A stretch of DNA of 64,000 nt. Origin: PALSA-610 sp038239145 (GTDB lineage: Bacteria > Actinomycetota > Acidimicrobiia > IMCC26256 > PALSA-610). A program made the position numbers and the translations under genes. The stretch covers positions 49,323-113,322 of the forward strand of contig JBBSFB010000006.1 of NCBI GenBank assembly GCA_038239145.1. Direction: 5' to 3'. Shown piece by piece: positions 7,067 through 15,318 of the stretch; positions within the stretch are counted from its first letter, which is position 1; every line of letters begins with the position of its first letter. The notes beneath the pieces are model-generated. The model was not told the origin of the DNA and ran no database searches. It worked only from the letters and a program-made list of their open reading frames with translations.

Positions 7067-8908
7067 TCATCGAGACAGCAATGACTGTACTTCGGGCGGA
7101 ATGTCCGTTCCGCAGAACTTACGGTAAGCGGTTTCGGGATCGGCCGGGATACGCGTCCGAGTGTTCGAGAAAGAATGCAGCAGGTTGGAAGCGAAACGCT
7201 TGGGCGACATCGGAGCGTCGGCGGCGTCGAGGATGCGTTGTATCCCGCCGCATTTCAATGCGGCGCGCGCCCACGCGACCTGTACCTGGAACTGCACGCC
7301 CGTCGTCGCCGGAATGAGGCCGTTTCCGAGGACGGGAAAGTCGACCGCCGCGGGTCGGCTTCCGGGAGGCGTGAGCCGAGCCGCGATCCACGGTGCCGGA
7401 AGCGGCTTCTCGTGGCCGGGAAAACGCGGAATGGCCGACATCGACGGCGTCGATTCGAGGTGGGCGGTGAAGGTGTCGGCGAGGCCCTCCAGGTCGAGGA
7501 TGTTGAATTGGTCGCCCGCCGCATACGCCGAGATCCCGATGCCGAAGAACGCGCCGATCGGGAGGTGGACGTCGTTCGCCACGGGAATGTCGACCCGGAC
7601 GATCCTGAGCCCGGAACTGGTTTGGTAGTAGTACGCCGGACCGCTGAACCAACGGTTGTATTGACCTCCCGGACCCCAACCCCAGTCTGATGTTGTCACC
7701 TTGCCGAGGTCCTGCTTCGGCGGCATCACGATGAGATGGGCGAAGAGGTTGCCCGACGTGTACTGGTCGGGACGAAGCGTCAACACCGCCGCGAACGCCC
7801 ACGGAGTGACGAGCAATGCGGCGAGGTGACGGCGGGTCGCGGGGATGGCTGCGACCGGCGCGCAGATTGCGAAGTACCCGGGGAGGAGCAGGCGAGCGTG
7901 CGCATAGTCGCCGCCGACGGCGACGACGTACGTCGCTTGTAATACGCCACACGCGAGGAACGTCCCCACGACCCAGCGGGCGCGAGTGCGTCGCGCCGAT
8001 GCAAGCGCGAACGGTAGGTATCCGCCCCCGAGCATGAGGACGGCGGGAACCCACAGCCAGTAAGGGTCGACGAAGTCGCGGAAATACGTCCACCCGCGCG
8101 ACCAATTCGCACTGCTGCCTTCTTTTGCGATTGCGGTGTTCGGAACCAGGCTTCCGAAGTAGCCCATGCGAAAGATCTGATACGCGACCGGCAGCGCAAG
8201 CAGTCCGCACGCGATGCGTAGGCGTGCACGTCGGGCCCCTTCTCGCGGTTCGAGCACGACGACGAGAGCGAAAAAGGCGGTGCTGAAGATGACGAGCTCG
8301 GGACGGATCAACCATCCGAGTCCGAGGACAACCGCTCCCCACGTCGACAGACGCGTCTCCGGAGTCCGGGCCCAGCCCGAGAGGATCCATAGGCACAGGC
8401 CGAGCCAGCCGAACGCGAGGCTCGTCTCGAGTCCGCTGGTCGCGTACACCCAGACGGGGAGTATTGCGACAAACACGACGGCACCGAACGGGATGAACAG
8501 TGCGCTGTCCGGAGCGGGTGACCAGAGCCGGCGGGCACCGGCCATCGCCAAGGTCACGCCGGCCGCGCCGATGCCCAAGCCGAGTAATACCGCGAGCCAC
8601 TCGAGCCGGATCGGGGTGAGCAGGTCGGCGAGCGCGAGGATCCCGACCCAGAGCGTGCCCGTGTACGCCTCGACCCGTTGGCCGATGTTGAAGCCCGGAC
8701 CATGACCGGCACCGACCTGATGGACGATGCGCAGATAGATGAATCCGTCTTCGGTGATCCAGCGATGAGCCCAGCCCGTTACGAGGAACCCGGTGATCGG
8801 TAGGGAGAAGATCGCCGATTGCAATGACCGGCGCGGCCGTGAGGCCCGATCCGAGGCGGCGAGCGGAACCTCCTCGTCAAGTTCCACGACGGTCAATCTC
8901 GCGGTCAC
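7067..8908 (-). CDS. AftB-like GT-C arabinofuranosyltransferase family protein
   Basis: A 613-residue polytopic membrane protein with ~10 spans and a C-terminal extracytoplasmic domain of ~200 residues. The first periplasmic loop carries the family signature seen in mycobacterial AftB homologues: an acidic residue in ITEDGFIYLRIVHQ, followed by GHGPGFNIGQRVEAYTGTLW (compare the G-VFN-GERVE-YT-LW pattern). AftB transfers a terminal beta-1,2-arabinofuranose from decaprenyl-phosphoarabinose to cell-wall arabinan. Here the donor may be any polyprenyl-linked pentose or hexose. The GTG at 8908 has a good ribosome site (GACAGGAG, ~7 nt upstream). It is the first gene of the five-gene minus-strand operon and is divergent from the GT39-like gene, with about 75 bp between the two starts. 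Confidence 0.8.
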   Translation of the reverse strand: MTARLTVVELDEEVPLAASDRASRPRRSLQSAIFSLPITGFLVTGWAHRWITEDGFIYLRIVHQVGAGHGPGFNIGQRVEAYTGTLWVGILALADLLTPIRLEWLAVLLGLGIGAAGVTLAMAGARRLWSPAPDSALFIPFGAVVFVAILPVWVYATSGLETSLAFGWLGLCLWILSGWARTPETRLSTWGAVVLGLGWLIRPELVIFSTAFFALVVVLEPREGARRARLRIACGLLALPVAYQIFRMGYFGSLVPNTAIAKEGSSANWSRGWTYFRDFVDPYWLWVPAVLMLGGGYLPFALASARRTRARWVVGTFLACGVLQATYVVAVGGDYAHARLLLPGYFAICAPVAAIPATRRHLAALLVTPWAFAAVLTLRPDQYTSGNLFAHLIVMPPKQDLGKVTTSDWGWGPGGQYNRWFSGPAYYYQTSSGLRIVRVDIPVANDVHLPIGAFFGIGISAYAAGDQFNILDLEGLADTFTAHLESTPSMSAIPRFPGHEKPLPAPWIAARLTPPGSRPAAVDFPVLGNGLIPATTGVQFQVQVAWARAALKCGGIQRILDAADAPMSPKRFASNLLHSFSNTRTRIPADPETAYRKFCGTDIPPEVQSLLSR

Positions 8909-8939
8909 CGGTCGCTCCTGTCAAGAAACGGGCGACTGT

Positions 8940-8945
8940 TAGCAT
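8940..8945 (+). promoter_or_regulatory. Possible -10 box (TAGCAT)
   Basis: TAGCAT matches the actinobacterial TAnnnT -10 pattern. The 13-mer TAGCATCGCCCGC that starts here recurs at 20020, upstream of another envelope gene. If transcription starts about 7 nt downstream, the ATG at 8985 with its GGAGAG site would be the natural start of the next gene. Confidence 0.4.
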
Positions 8946-8984
8946 CGCCCGCCACTGATGTTCCGGTCGGAGAGTGACGGTCGC

Positions 8985-10268
8985 ATGTCGCGAGATCGCG
9001 GGCAGAAAGATCGCTTCGCCGTCGCGCTGATATTGATCACGCTGGTCGGGCTCGCGTGGCGCGTCGGCTACGTGCTCTGGCTGCGCAACCGCGTCGTGCT
9101 GGGCGACGGGTACACGTTTCACTACGGCGCGCTCGACCTGGTCAACGGCTTCGGCTTCTACGATCCGGTCTCGGGAGCGGCCCTAGCTGGTCATCCGCCC
9201 GCGTGGACGGTGCTTCTCGCCGCTCCCAGTGCGATCGGGCTGAAGTCGTGGTTGTCGCAGCAGCTCTTCACGTGCTTCGTCGGCGCGGGCACGATCGTGA
9301 TGACAGGGTTGGCGGGACGAGCGATGTTCGGACGGTGCGTCGGTGTCATCGCGGCGGGACTCGCCGCGGCGTATCCGTTCGTCTGGGTCTACGAGCGCGA
9401 ACTCCTGTCGGAGCCGTTGACGATGCTCTTGGTCGCCACGACGATCTGTCTGGCATACCGCTTCCGGGCCGCGCCCGGTCTCGGCCTCGTGGTCGCGCTC
9501 GGCGCGATCGTCGGAGCGATGTCGATGACGCGATCCGAGCTCATCGCCGTCTCCGTTCTGCTCGTCGTGCCGTTGATCCTCGGGGCCAGCGGCCTGTCGT
9601 GGCCGCGGCGAGTCGGTTGGCTCGCAGCCGCAGGTGTGGCGTGCGTTCTCGTGATCGCCCCATGGGCGCTCTACAACTCGACGCGCTTTCAGAACCAGGT
9701 CCCCTTCTCGACCGGGCTCGGCGTCGCCATGTACACGGGCAACTGTGCACCCGTGTACCACGGCCCGATGACCGGCTACGCCAACCTTGGGTGCGCCGCG
9801 TTCGTCCCGAACATCAGCAGGGACTATTCGGTCGCCGACGGTCAGTACCGGCGTCAGGCGCTGAAGTTCATGAGCAAGAACAAGTCTCGGGTACCGCTCG
9901 TGATGGCCATTCGGATCGGCCGGACGTTCGGGGTGTATCGACCGGGTCAGCAGACACATATCGAGGCGAGTGAACGCGTGTCGCCGCTCTGGGTCTTTCG
10001 GGTGGGCTTCGTTGCCTACTGGGCGCTTACTCCGTTCGCCGTCGCCGGGTTGGTCCGGATGCGCCGGCGAGGAGTTGCTGGATACCCGCTCTTCGCTTTC
10101 GTAGCGGTCGTCTTCCTTGCAGTACTGCCGACTATCGGCTCGGTGCGCTACCGGGCGCCGGCGGAGATCGCACTCATACTTCTGGCCGCCGTCGGTTTCG
10201 ACTGGCTCTCAGCCGCAGTACGGGCCAGACGAAATGACCGGGATCCGGTGCGGGTGAGCGCTCTATAG
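8985..10268 (+). CDS. GT39/ArnT-like polyprenyl-phosphate-dependent glycosyltransferase, copy 1
   Basis: A 427-residue integral membrane protein of the PMT/ArnT superfamily. Typical elements are an acidic residue in the first periplasmic loop (VVLGDGYTFHYGA), HPPAWT in the next loop, YPFVWVYERELLSEPL at the end of a span, and the C-terminal RYRAPAE before the last span. Such enzymes move a sugar from a polyprenyl phosphate to a lipid or protein acceptor outside the membrane. I chose ATG 8985 because GGAGAG lies at the right distance before it; ATG 8958 has no ribosome site and would add nine residues. It forms a tandem pair with the next gene, 32 bp downstream. Confidence 0.78.
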   Translation: MSRDRGQKDRFAVALILITLVGLAWRVGYVLWLRNRVVLGDGYTFHYGALDLVNGFGFYDPVSGAALAGHPPAWTVLLAAPSAIGLKSWLSQQLFTCFVGAGTIVMTGLAGRAMFGRCVGVIAAGLAAAYPFVWVYERELLSEPLTMLLVATTICLAYRFRAAPGLGLVVALGAIVGAMSMTRSELIAVSVLLVVPLILGASGLSWPRRVGWLAAAGVACVLVIAPWALYNSTRFQNQVPFSTGLGVAMYTGNCAPVYHGPMTGYANLGCAAFVPNISRDYSVADGQYRRQALKFMSKNKSRVPLVMAIRIGRTFGVYRPGQQTHIEASERVSPLWVFRVGFVAYWALTPFAVAGLVRMRRRGVAGYPLFAFVAVVFLAVLPTIGSVRYRAPAEIALILLAAVGFDWLSAAVRARRNDRDPVRVSAL

Positions 10269-10269
10269 T
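10264..10269 (+). promoter_or_regulatory. Possible -10 box (TATAGT)
   Basis: TATAGT overlaps the stop codon of the first GT39-like gene. It is followed by a G-run (10286-10291) that can serve as ribosome site for the ATG at 10301. The same TATAGTTC octamer occurs at 11606, before the heptose operon. No convincing -35 element is seen. Confidence 0.35.
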
Positions 10270-10300
10270 TCGGCGCGAACCGACTGGGGGGTGCCGTTTG

Positions 10301-11599
10301 ATGCGGCTCCGGACGTACGCGCGTTCGCATCGATTCGGCTGTTCGCTCGCGTTGACGGCGTTCGCGGGCTGTGTGCTTCGCGTCATCTATGACGTCGCGA
10401 GCCGTCACGAAGTGGTCGGAGGCGATGGTTTTCGCTATCACTACGGGTCCTTGTTCCTTGCGGACGGGAAGGGTTTCGTTGCTCCGCTGATATTGATTCT
10501 GCAGCACGTCTCGGTACCCGACACCGGTCATCCGCCCGCTTGGACCATCCTGCTCGCTGGTGTGTCCAAGCTTGGATTGCGCACGTGGCTCGAACATCAG
10601 ATCACGGCGAGCGTCGTTGGGACCGCGACCATCGTGATGACGGGCCTGGCGGCCGCGGCGGCAGTCGGTAAGCGCGTCGGCCTCCTCGCCGCCGTGCTTG
10701 CCGCGGGCTATCCGTTCGTCTGGGTGTACGAGAGGGAAGCGCTCTCCGAACCGCTCGCGCTGCTCGGCATCGCGACGATCATCTGGCTCGCGTACAGGTT
10801 CATCGCCAAACCCAGGGCCTGTACTGCAGTCGCGCTCGGTGCCGTCGTGGGTGTGCTCGCGATGACGAAGTCGGATCAGATCGCAGTCGCCTTCTTGCTC
10901 GTAGCTCCCCTAATCCTGTCGAGGCGTCGGGTCGAGTTCCGAACGCGTCTCGAATGGCTCGCTGCTGCAGCAGCGATTTGCATTGCGATCATGGCGCCGT
11001 GGTCGATCTACCTCTCGTCCCGCTTCGATCGCCCGGTCGTCGTCGCCGGCGCCTTCGGGGGGACGCTGGCGGCAGGAAACTGCACGCTGACCTATCACGG
11101 GTCACTGCTCGGGTATTACGCATCGACCTGCGTGTTCCGGTCGACGGACTCCAAGGATCCGCTGTCGAACGATGCGAACGCGCAGAAGCGAGCCCTCACG
11201 TTCATGCGAGCCCACGAGAGCCAGGTGCCGGTTGTGGCGGCCGCACGGATCGGGCGGACGTTCGCCTTGTTCCGACCGTTTCAGCAGATACACCTCGAGA
11301 CGGAGCGCGGTACGTCCGCGTGGGTCTTTCGAGTCGGGTTCTTCGCGTATTGGGTGCTCCTGCCCTTTGCGCTCGCGGGCGTTGTAATGGCGCGCCGGCA
11401 CGAGATACCGGTATATCCGTTGCTCGTGTTCCCAGTTGTCGTCGCAACGACGGTTCTGCTCACTATTGGGTCAGTCCGCTATCGCGCCCCCGCCGAGATA
11501 CCCCTGGCGATACTCGCTGCGATCGGCATCGACGGGGCGCTGCGCGCGGTCGGGAAACGTCTGGACGGCTCGGGGAAGCCCGTTTCGACGCGGACCTGA
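10301..11599 (+). CDS. GT39/ArnT-like glycosyltransferase, copy 2
   Basis: A 432-residue membrane protein closely related to the gene just upstream. It has the same VVGGDGFRYHYGS acidic loop, the same GHPPAWTILL, YPFVWVYEREALSEPL and SVRYRAPAEIPL. The pair thus arose by tandem duplication and diverged. ATG 10301 is preceded by a G-rich ribosome site (TGGGGGGTG). It differs from copy 1 by a longer loop after residue 50 (LILILQHVSVPDT). The donor and acceptor are unknown. Two copies could add different sugars to the same glycan, or the same sugar to two acceptors. Confidence 0.77.
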   Translation: MRLRTYARSHRFGCSLALTAFAGCVLRVIYDVASRHEVVGGDGFRYHYGSLFLADGKGFVAPLILILQHVSVPDTGHPPAWTILLAGVSKLGLRTWLEHQITASVVGTATIVMTGLAAAAAVGKRVGLLAAVLAAGYPFVWVYEREALSEPLALLGIATIIWLAYRFIAKPRACTAVALGAVVGVLAMTKSDQIAVAFLLVAPLILSRRRVEFRTRLEWLAAAAAICIAIMAPWSIYLSSRFDRPVVVAGAFGGTLAAGNCTLTYHGSLLGYYASTCVFRSTDSKDPLSNDANAQKRALTFMRAHESQVPVVAAARIGRTFALFRPFQQIHLETERGTSAWVFRVGFFAYWVLLPFALAGVVMARRHEIPVYPLLVFPVVVATTVLLTIGSVRYRAPAEIPLAILAAIGIDGALRAVGKRLDGSGKPVSTRT

Positions 11600-11605
11600 T
11601 CCGCC

Positions 11606-11611
11606 TATAGT
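11606..11611 (+). promoter_or_regulatory. Possible promoter (-10 TATAGT) of the heptose operon
   Basis: TATAGT lies in the 134-bp space before hddA. Transcription from here would give a leader of about 70 nt with the mini-ORF at 11690. No strong -35 element is visible at 17 bp upstream. Confidence 0.4.
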
Positions 11612-11689
11612 TCCACCTCGGTTGGGGACAGACCGTTCCGGGGCGGAGCCTTCGCACGGCTGCGGCCTGGCGTCATCACGGAGGATCGG

Positions 11690-11737
11690 ATGCAGCGGTT
11701 GACGTACGTCGTTGGTCCGCCTTGGTGGTGCACGTGA
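11690..11737 (+). CDS. Leader mini-ORF (15 codons) coupled to hddA
   Basis: The ATG at 11690 has a strong ribosome site (GGAGG at 11680-11684). It is followed by 15 sense codons, MQRLTYVVGPPWWCT, and a TGA at 11735-11737 that overlaps the hddA GTG start (GTGA). The hddA start itself has no good ribosome site, so translation may enter through this mini-cistron. Two adjacent tryptophans and a cysteine near the end would allow ribosome-stalling control, but nothing in the sequence proves this. It could be a chance frame. Confidence 0.4.
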   Translation: MQRLTYVVGPPWWCT

Positions 11738-12714
11738 TCCTCACCCGAACCCCGATGCGCATCTCGATCGGCGGCGGTGGCACCGACCTGCCCTCGTACT
11801 ACCGGCGCAAAGGTGGCTCGGTCCTGTCGGCCGCGATCGACAAGTACGTGTACCTGGCCGTCAACGCGACGTTCACCGACGACTACCTCCTCAAGTATTC
11901 GGTCCACGAGCGGGTCACGCGCGTCGAGGACATCGAGCACTCGCTGATCCGCGAGGTGCTCCAGCGGTACGGCATCCGACCGGGCATCGAGATCGTGAGT
12001 GTCGCCGACATTCCGGCGGGGACCGGCCTCGGGTCGTCGGGGTCGTTCACGGTTGGCCTGCTCCGAGCGCTCCACGCGTACGGCCATCGTCAGTGCTCGA
12101 TCCAAGCCCTGGCCGAAGAGGCATGTCACGTCGAGATCGAGCTCCTCGGTGACCCCGTCGGGAAACAGGACCAGTACATCGCCGCGTTCGGTGGTCTCAC
12201 TCGCTTCGATTTCCACGCCGACGACACCGTCGACGTCGACCGCCTGGACGTGAGCGCGGAGACGCTCGCCGATCTCGAGGACCATCTGCTGTTGTTCTTC
12301 ACGGGCTACTCGCGCCGGGCTTCGAGCATCCTCGCCGATCAAAAGCAGCGGTCCGAGCACGACGACGAGGCAATGATCGCGAACCTCGACTATGTCAACG
12401 ATCTCGGTCTGCGTATCGGAGTCGCGCTCGAATCGGGTGAGACGGCGACCTTTGCCGCCCTCATGCACGAGCACTGGACCCACAAGCGGCGGCGAAGTGC
12501 CGGCATAACGAACGACCGCATCGACGAGTGGTACGAGACCGCGCGCCGCAACGGCGCGCTCGGTGGAAAGCTGGTCGGCGCGGGCGCCGGGGGCTTCCTC
12601 CTCTTCTACGCCGGAGACCCGCGCCGGGTCCGAGCCGCGATGACCGAGGCGGGACTGCCGGAGGTCCGATTCGGCTTCGACCACGATGGTTCAGTCGTAT
12701 TGGCCCGGAGCTGA
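11734..12714 (+). CDS. hddA: D-glycero-D-manno-heptose 7-phosphate kinase (GHMP family)
   Basis: A 326-residue GHMP kinase. It opens with ILTRTPMRISIGGGGTDLPSYY, the pattern of HddA-type heptose kinases, and has the ATP-binding loop PAGTGLGSSGSFTVGLL and a C-terminal GAGAGGFLLFYA motif. HddA phosphorylates D-glycero-D-manno-heptose-7-phosphate at C1 to the alpha-1,7-bisphosphate in the cytoplasm. GTG 11734 is chosen because family members begin directly with this strand and because it overlaps the leader mini-ORF stop; GTG 11725/11728 and TTG 11722 are in-frame alternatives. The stop overlaps the next ATG (TGATG). GmhA, GmhB and a nucleotidyltransferase follow in the same operon, which supports the assignment. 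Confidence 0.88.
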   Translation: MILTRTPMRISIGGGGTDLPSYYRRKGGSVLSAAIDKYVYLAVNATFTDDYLLKYSVHERVTRVEDIEHSLIREVLQRYGIRPGIEIVSVADIPAGTGLGSSGSFTVGLLRALHAYGHRQCSIQALAEEACHVEIELLGDPVGKQDQYIAAFGGLTRFDFHADDTVDVDRLDVSAETLADLEDHLLLFFTGYSRRASSILADQKQRSEHDDEAMIANLDYVNDLGLRIGVALESGETATFAALMHEHWTHKRRRSAGITNDRIDEWYETARRNGALGGKLVGAGAGGFLLFYAGDPRRVRAAMTEAGLPEVRFGFDHDGSVVLARS

Positions 12715-13433
12715 TGTTGACGACGTGTCTCATCCTCGGCGGCGGGGTCGGATCCCGTATGCGCCCGGCCACCGACGTTCTTCCGAAGCCGCTGCTGGCG
12801 GTCGGAGGAGAGCCGTTCGCAGTACATCAACTGCGCTGGCTCGCGTCCGAGGGTGTCACCGACGTCGTGTATTCGATCGGGTACCTCGGGCAGATGATCC
12901 GGGACGCGCTCGGACCGCGTCACGATCTCGGATGCGCCGTCCGGTTCGTCGACGAGGGCGACACGCGGCTCGGAACGGGAGGCGCGATCCGGTTCGCGCT
13001 CGACGAGGGCGCGCTCGACGGCACGTTCTTCGTGCTCTACGGCGATTCGTACCTCCGGCTGAATCTCCATTCGGTCGACGCGTACTTCGAACGCTCCGGG
13101 GCGGAAGCCTTGATGACCGTGTTCCGCAACGACGGTGCCTGGGATGCGAGCAACGTCGAGTTCGACGGGCGCCGGGTCGTGCGTTACGACAAACATGAGC
13201 CCGATCCTGCGGGCGCAGGCATGCACTTCATCGACTACGGGCTCTTGATCCTGCGGGCCGAGAGTGTGCGCACCCGAGTGCCCGGCGGATCGGCGAGCGA
13301 TCTGGCCGAGATGTTGCGGTCGTTGAGTCTCGAGGGCCACCTGGCAGGATACGAGGCTCGCCATCGGTTCTTCGAGATCGGTTCGCCCCGAGGGCTGTCT
13401 GATCTGCAAGAGCACCTGGCATCCCTCTCGTGA
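12714..13433 (+). CDS. hddC: Sugar-1-phosphate nucleotidyltransferase, HddC-like
   Basis: A 239-residue nucleotidyltransferase. The N-terminal signature CLILGGGVGSRMRPATDVLPKPLL binds NTP and the sugar phosphate, and the metal-site region reads FFVLYGDSYLRL. Length fits HddC/RfbF-type enzymes with no extra beta-helix domain. In heptose loci this enzyme joins D-glycero-alpha-D-manno-heptose-1-phosphate to GTP (HddC) or ATP. The presence of an HddA kinase rather than a bifunctional HldE favours the GDP route, but base specificity cannot be read from sequence. It overlaps hddA by 1 bp and the next GT2 by 4 bp. Confidence 0.82.
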   Translation: MLTTCLILGGGVGSRMRPATDVLPKPLLAVGGEPFAVHQLRWLASEGVTDVVYSIGYLGQMIRDALGPRHDLGCAVRFVDEGDTRLGTGGAIRFALDEGALDGTFFVLYGDSYLRLNLHSVDAYFERSGAEALMTVFRNDGAWDASNVEFDGRRVVRYDKHEPDPAGAGMHFIDYGLLILRAESVRTRVPGGSASDLAEMLRSLSLEGHLAGYEARHRFFEIGSPRGLSDLQEHLASLS

Positions 13434-14671
13434 CGACGACCCGAACGGCCGATCCGCAGATCACGCTCCTCCGTCCCGACGACGACGTCGCCGAGCCGGA
13501 GTTGTCGATCGTGATTCCCGCGCTGAACGAGCAGTTGACGGTCGGGGAGTTCGTGGCGTGGTGCCGGGAAGGAATGGCCGCGATCGGTGTCGCCGGCGAG
13601 ATCCTCATCGTCGACAGCTCCGAAGACGACACGGCCGAAATCGCCCTGGCCGGCGGGGCCCGGGTACTGAAGGTGCCGCGGCGAGGTCTCGGACGCGCCT
13701 ACATCGACGCGCTCCCGTACGTACGCGGGAAGTGGATCGTGATGGGTGACGCCGACTGCACGTACGACTTCCGGCGGCTCGGACCCTTCGTCGATCGTTT
13801 CCGCGAGGGCTACGAGTACGTGATGGGCTCGCGCTGGAAGGGTTCGATCGAGCCCGGTTCGATGCCCGCGCTGCACCGCTACTTCGGGACGCCGTTCACC
13901 ACGTTCATCTTGAACCGGATGTACGCCAGCCACTTCAGCGACATCCATTGCGGCATGCGCGGCATCACGCGCGACGCGCTCGAGCGCATGAACCTGCAGT
14001 CGCAGTCGTGGGAGTACGCATCGGAGATGGTGCTCAAGTCGGTGCACATGGAGCTGCGCACGGCCGAGGTACCGGTCACGTTCCTGAAGGACAAGGAGGG
14101 GCGTCTCAGTCACCACAAACGCGAGGGCTGGCTCTCACCGTTCAAAGCGGCGTGGATCAACCTGCGGGCCATGTTCATCTACGGCTCGGCCTTCTTCCTC
14201 GTGAAGACCGGGATATTTCTTACGCTCCTCGGCCTGCTCTTCACGCTGCCACTGACGTTCGGTGACATCAGCATCGGATCGCTCGAGTTTTCGCTCAATT
14301 CGCAATTTCTCGGCGTTGCCCTACTTGCCATCGGATGCCAGACGTTGTTCTTCGGATGCGTCGCCCAGGTGCTGTTCGACTACACGGGCCGGCACAGTCA
14401 TCGGTGGCGTCGACTCTTTCCGTACACACGCACCGTCCTGATCTCCTTCGGTCTCGTCGCACTCGGCTTTGTCCTCGCCATCCCTTTGGTGGTCACGTAC
14501 GCGACCAACGATCTCGCACTGAATGGGAGCGATGCAGTCGTAAACCATGTTGCCGTGACCGGCCTCGCGTGCGCGATCACCGGCGCCCAGCTCTTTGTGT
14601 CGACTCTGCTCCTCCACGGCACGATCATCGCTACGACGAGGGGCCGGCCGATGGTTCCGAAGCGCCGATGA
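13430..14671 (+). CDS. Membrane-anchored GT2 glycosyltransferase (DPM1/Gtr-type)
   Basis: A 413-residue protein with a cytoplasmic GT2 domain (about residues 22-240) and four C-terminal membrane spans (about 245-400). The metal-binding motif is intact in VMGDADCTYDF, and the first strand reads LSIVIPALNEQLTVGEFV. This plan matches polyprenyl-phosphate sugar synthases, which load a sugar from a nucleotide donor onto a lipid carrier. The product would suit the GT39-like enzymes upstream that use lipid-linked sugars. The GTG start overlaps hddC by 4 bp and the stop overlaps the methyltransferase ATG. Whether the donor is the GDP-heptose made here is an inference from operon position. Confidence 0.82.
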   Translation: MTTTRTADPQITLLRPDDDVAEPELSIVIPALNEQLTVGEFVAWCREGMAAIGVAGEILIVDSSEDDTAEIALAGGARVLKVPRRGLGRAYIDALPYVRGKWIVMGDADCTYDFRRLGPFVDRFREGYEYVMGSRWKGSIEPGSMPALHRYFGTPFTTFILNRMYASHFSDIHCGMRGITRDALERMNLQSQSWEYASEMVLKSVHMELRTAEVPVTFLKDKEGRLSHHKREGWLSPFKAAWINLRAMFIYGSAFFLVKTGIFLTLLGLLFTLPLTFGDISIGSLEFSLNSQFLGVALLAIGCQTLFFGCVAQVLFDYTGRHSHRWRRLFPYTRTVLISFGLVALGFVLAIPLVVTYATNDLALNGSDAVVNHVAVTGLACAITGAQLFVSTLLLHGTIIATTRGRPMVPKRR

Positions 14672-15318
14672 CAGACACCTTCCCCCCGGAATCGCGCGCT
14701 TCCTCGTTCGGTCAGTACCGGAGCCCGTCGAGCGTCGATCGGTTCGGAGTGTGGCTCAGTAGCGTCGCCGTACGCCGCAACGCGCGGTTCGAACGAGCTC
14801 GCCTTGCCGACTTCGGATGCGGGTTCGACGCGCGGTTCACTCGCACGCAACTTGCGGTAGTGGACAGCGCCCTCATCGTCGACGTCGCGATCGCCGCGGA
14901 CTTGAAAGTCCACCCCAAGGTGAGAGCGATCGAGGGGGCCCTTCCTGATGTTCTGCCGACCATCGGGTCGTCGTCGTTCGACGTTACGTTGTGCCTGTCG
15001 GTGCTGGAGCACCTCTGGGATCCCCAGACGGCGGTTCGCGAGCTGCGCCGAGTCACTGCGCCGGGCGGGTGCGTGCTGCTGAACGTTCCGAGTTGGTGGG
15101 GCAAGCGCGCGCTCGAACTCTCGGCATTTCGCCTCGGCCTCAGCCCGGCGGAGGAGATGGACGACCACAAGTGGTATTTCGACCCTCGGGATCTGTGGCC
15201 GTTGTTGGTGCGCGCGGGCTTCCGGCCGAGCGAGATCCGGTGCTATCGGCACAAGCTCGGTCTGAATACGTTTGCGGCGTGTCGGGTCGGCGAGAAGGAA
15301 GAGGCGCCGCATGAGTGA
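14668..15318 (+). CDS. SAM-dependent methyltransferase (class I)
   Basis: A 216-residue class I methyltransferase. Motif I is LADFGCGFD, the motif-II region follows at VDVAIAADLKVHP, and the methyltransferase-11 style acidic loop is CLSVLEHLWDP with APGGCVLLNVPS after it. The ATG at 14668 overlaps the GT2 stop (ATGA), and the stop overlaps gmhA by 8 bp. Heptose-containing capsules are often O-methylated, so a glycan sugar is the likely acceptor, but the sequence does not show the position. A longer frame upstream is an out-of-phase extension into the GT2 gene and is rejected. Confidence 0.8.
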   Translation: MTDTFPPESRASSFGQYRSPSSVDRFGVWLSSVAVRRNARFERARLADFGCGFDARFTRTQLAVVDSALIVDVAIAADLKVHPKVRAIEGALPDVLPTIGSSSFDVTLCLSVLEHLWDPQTAVRELRRVTAPGGCVLLNVPSWWGKRALELSAFRLGLSPAEEMDDHKWYFDPRDLWPLLVRAGFRPSEIRCYRHKLGLNTFAACRVGEKEEAPHE

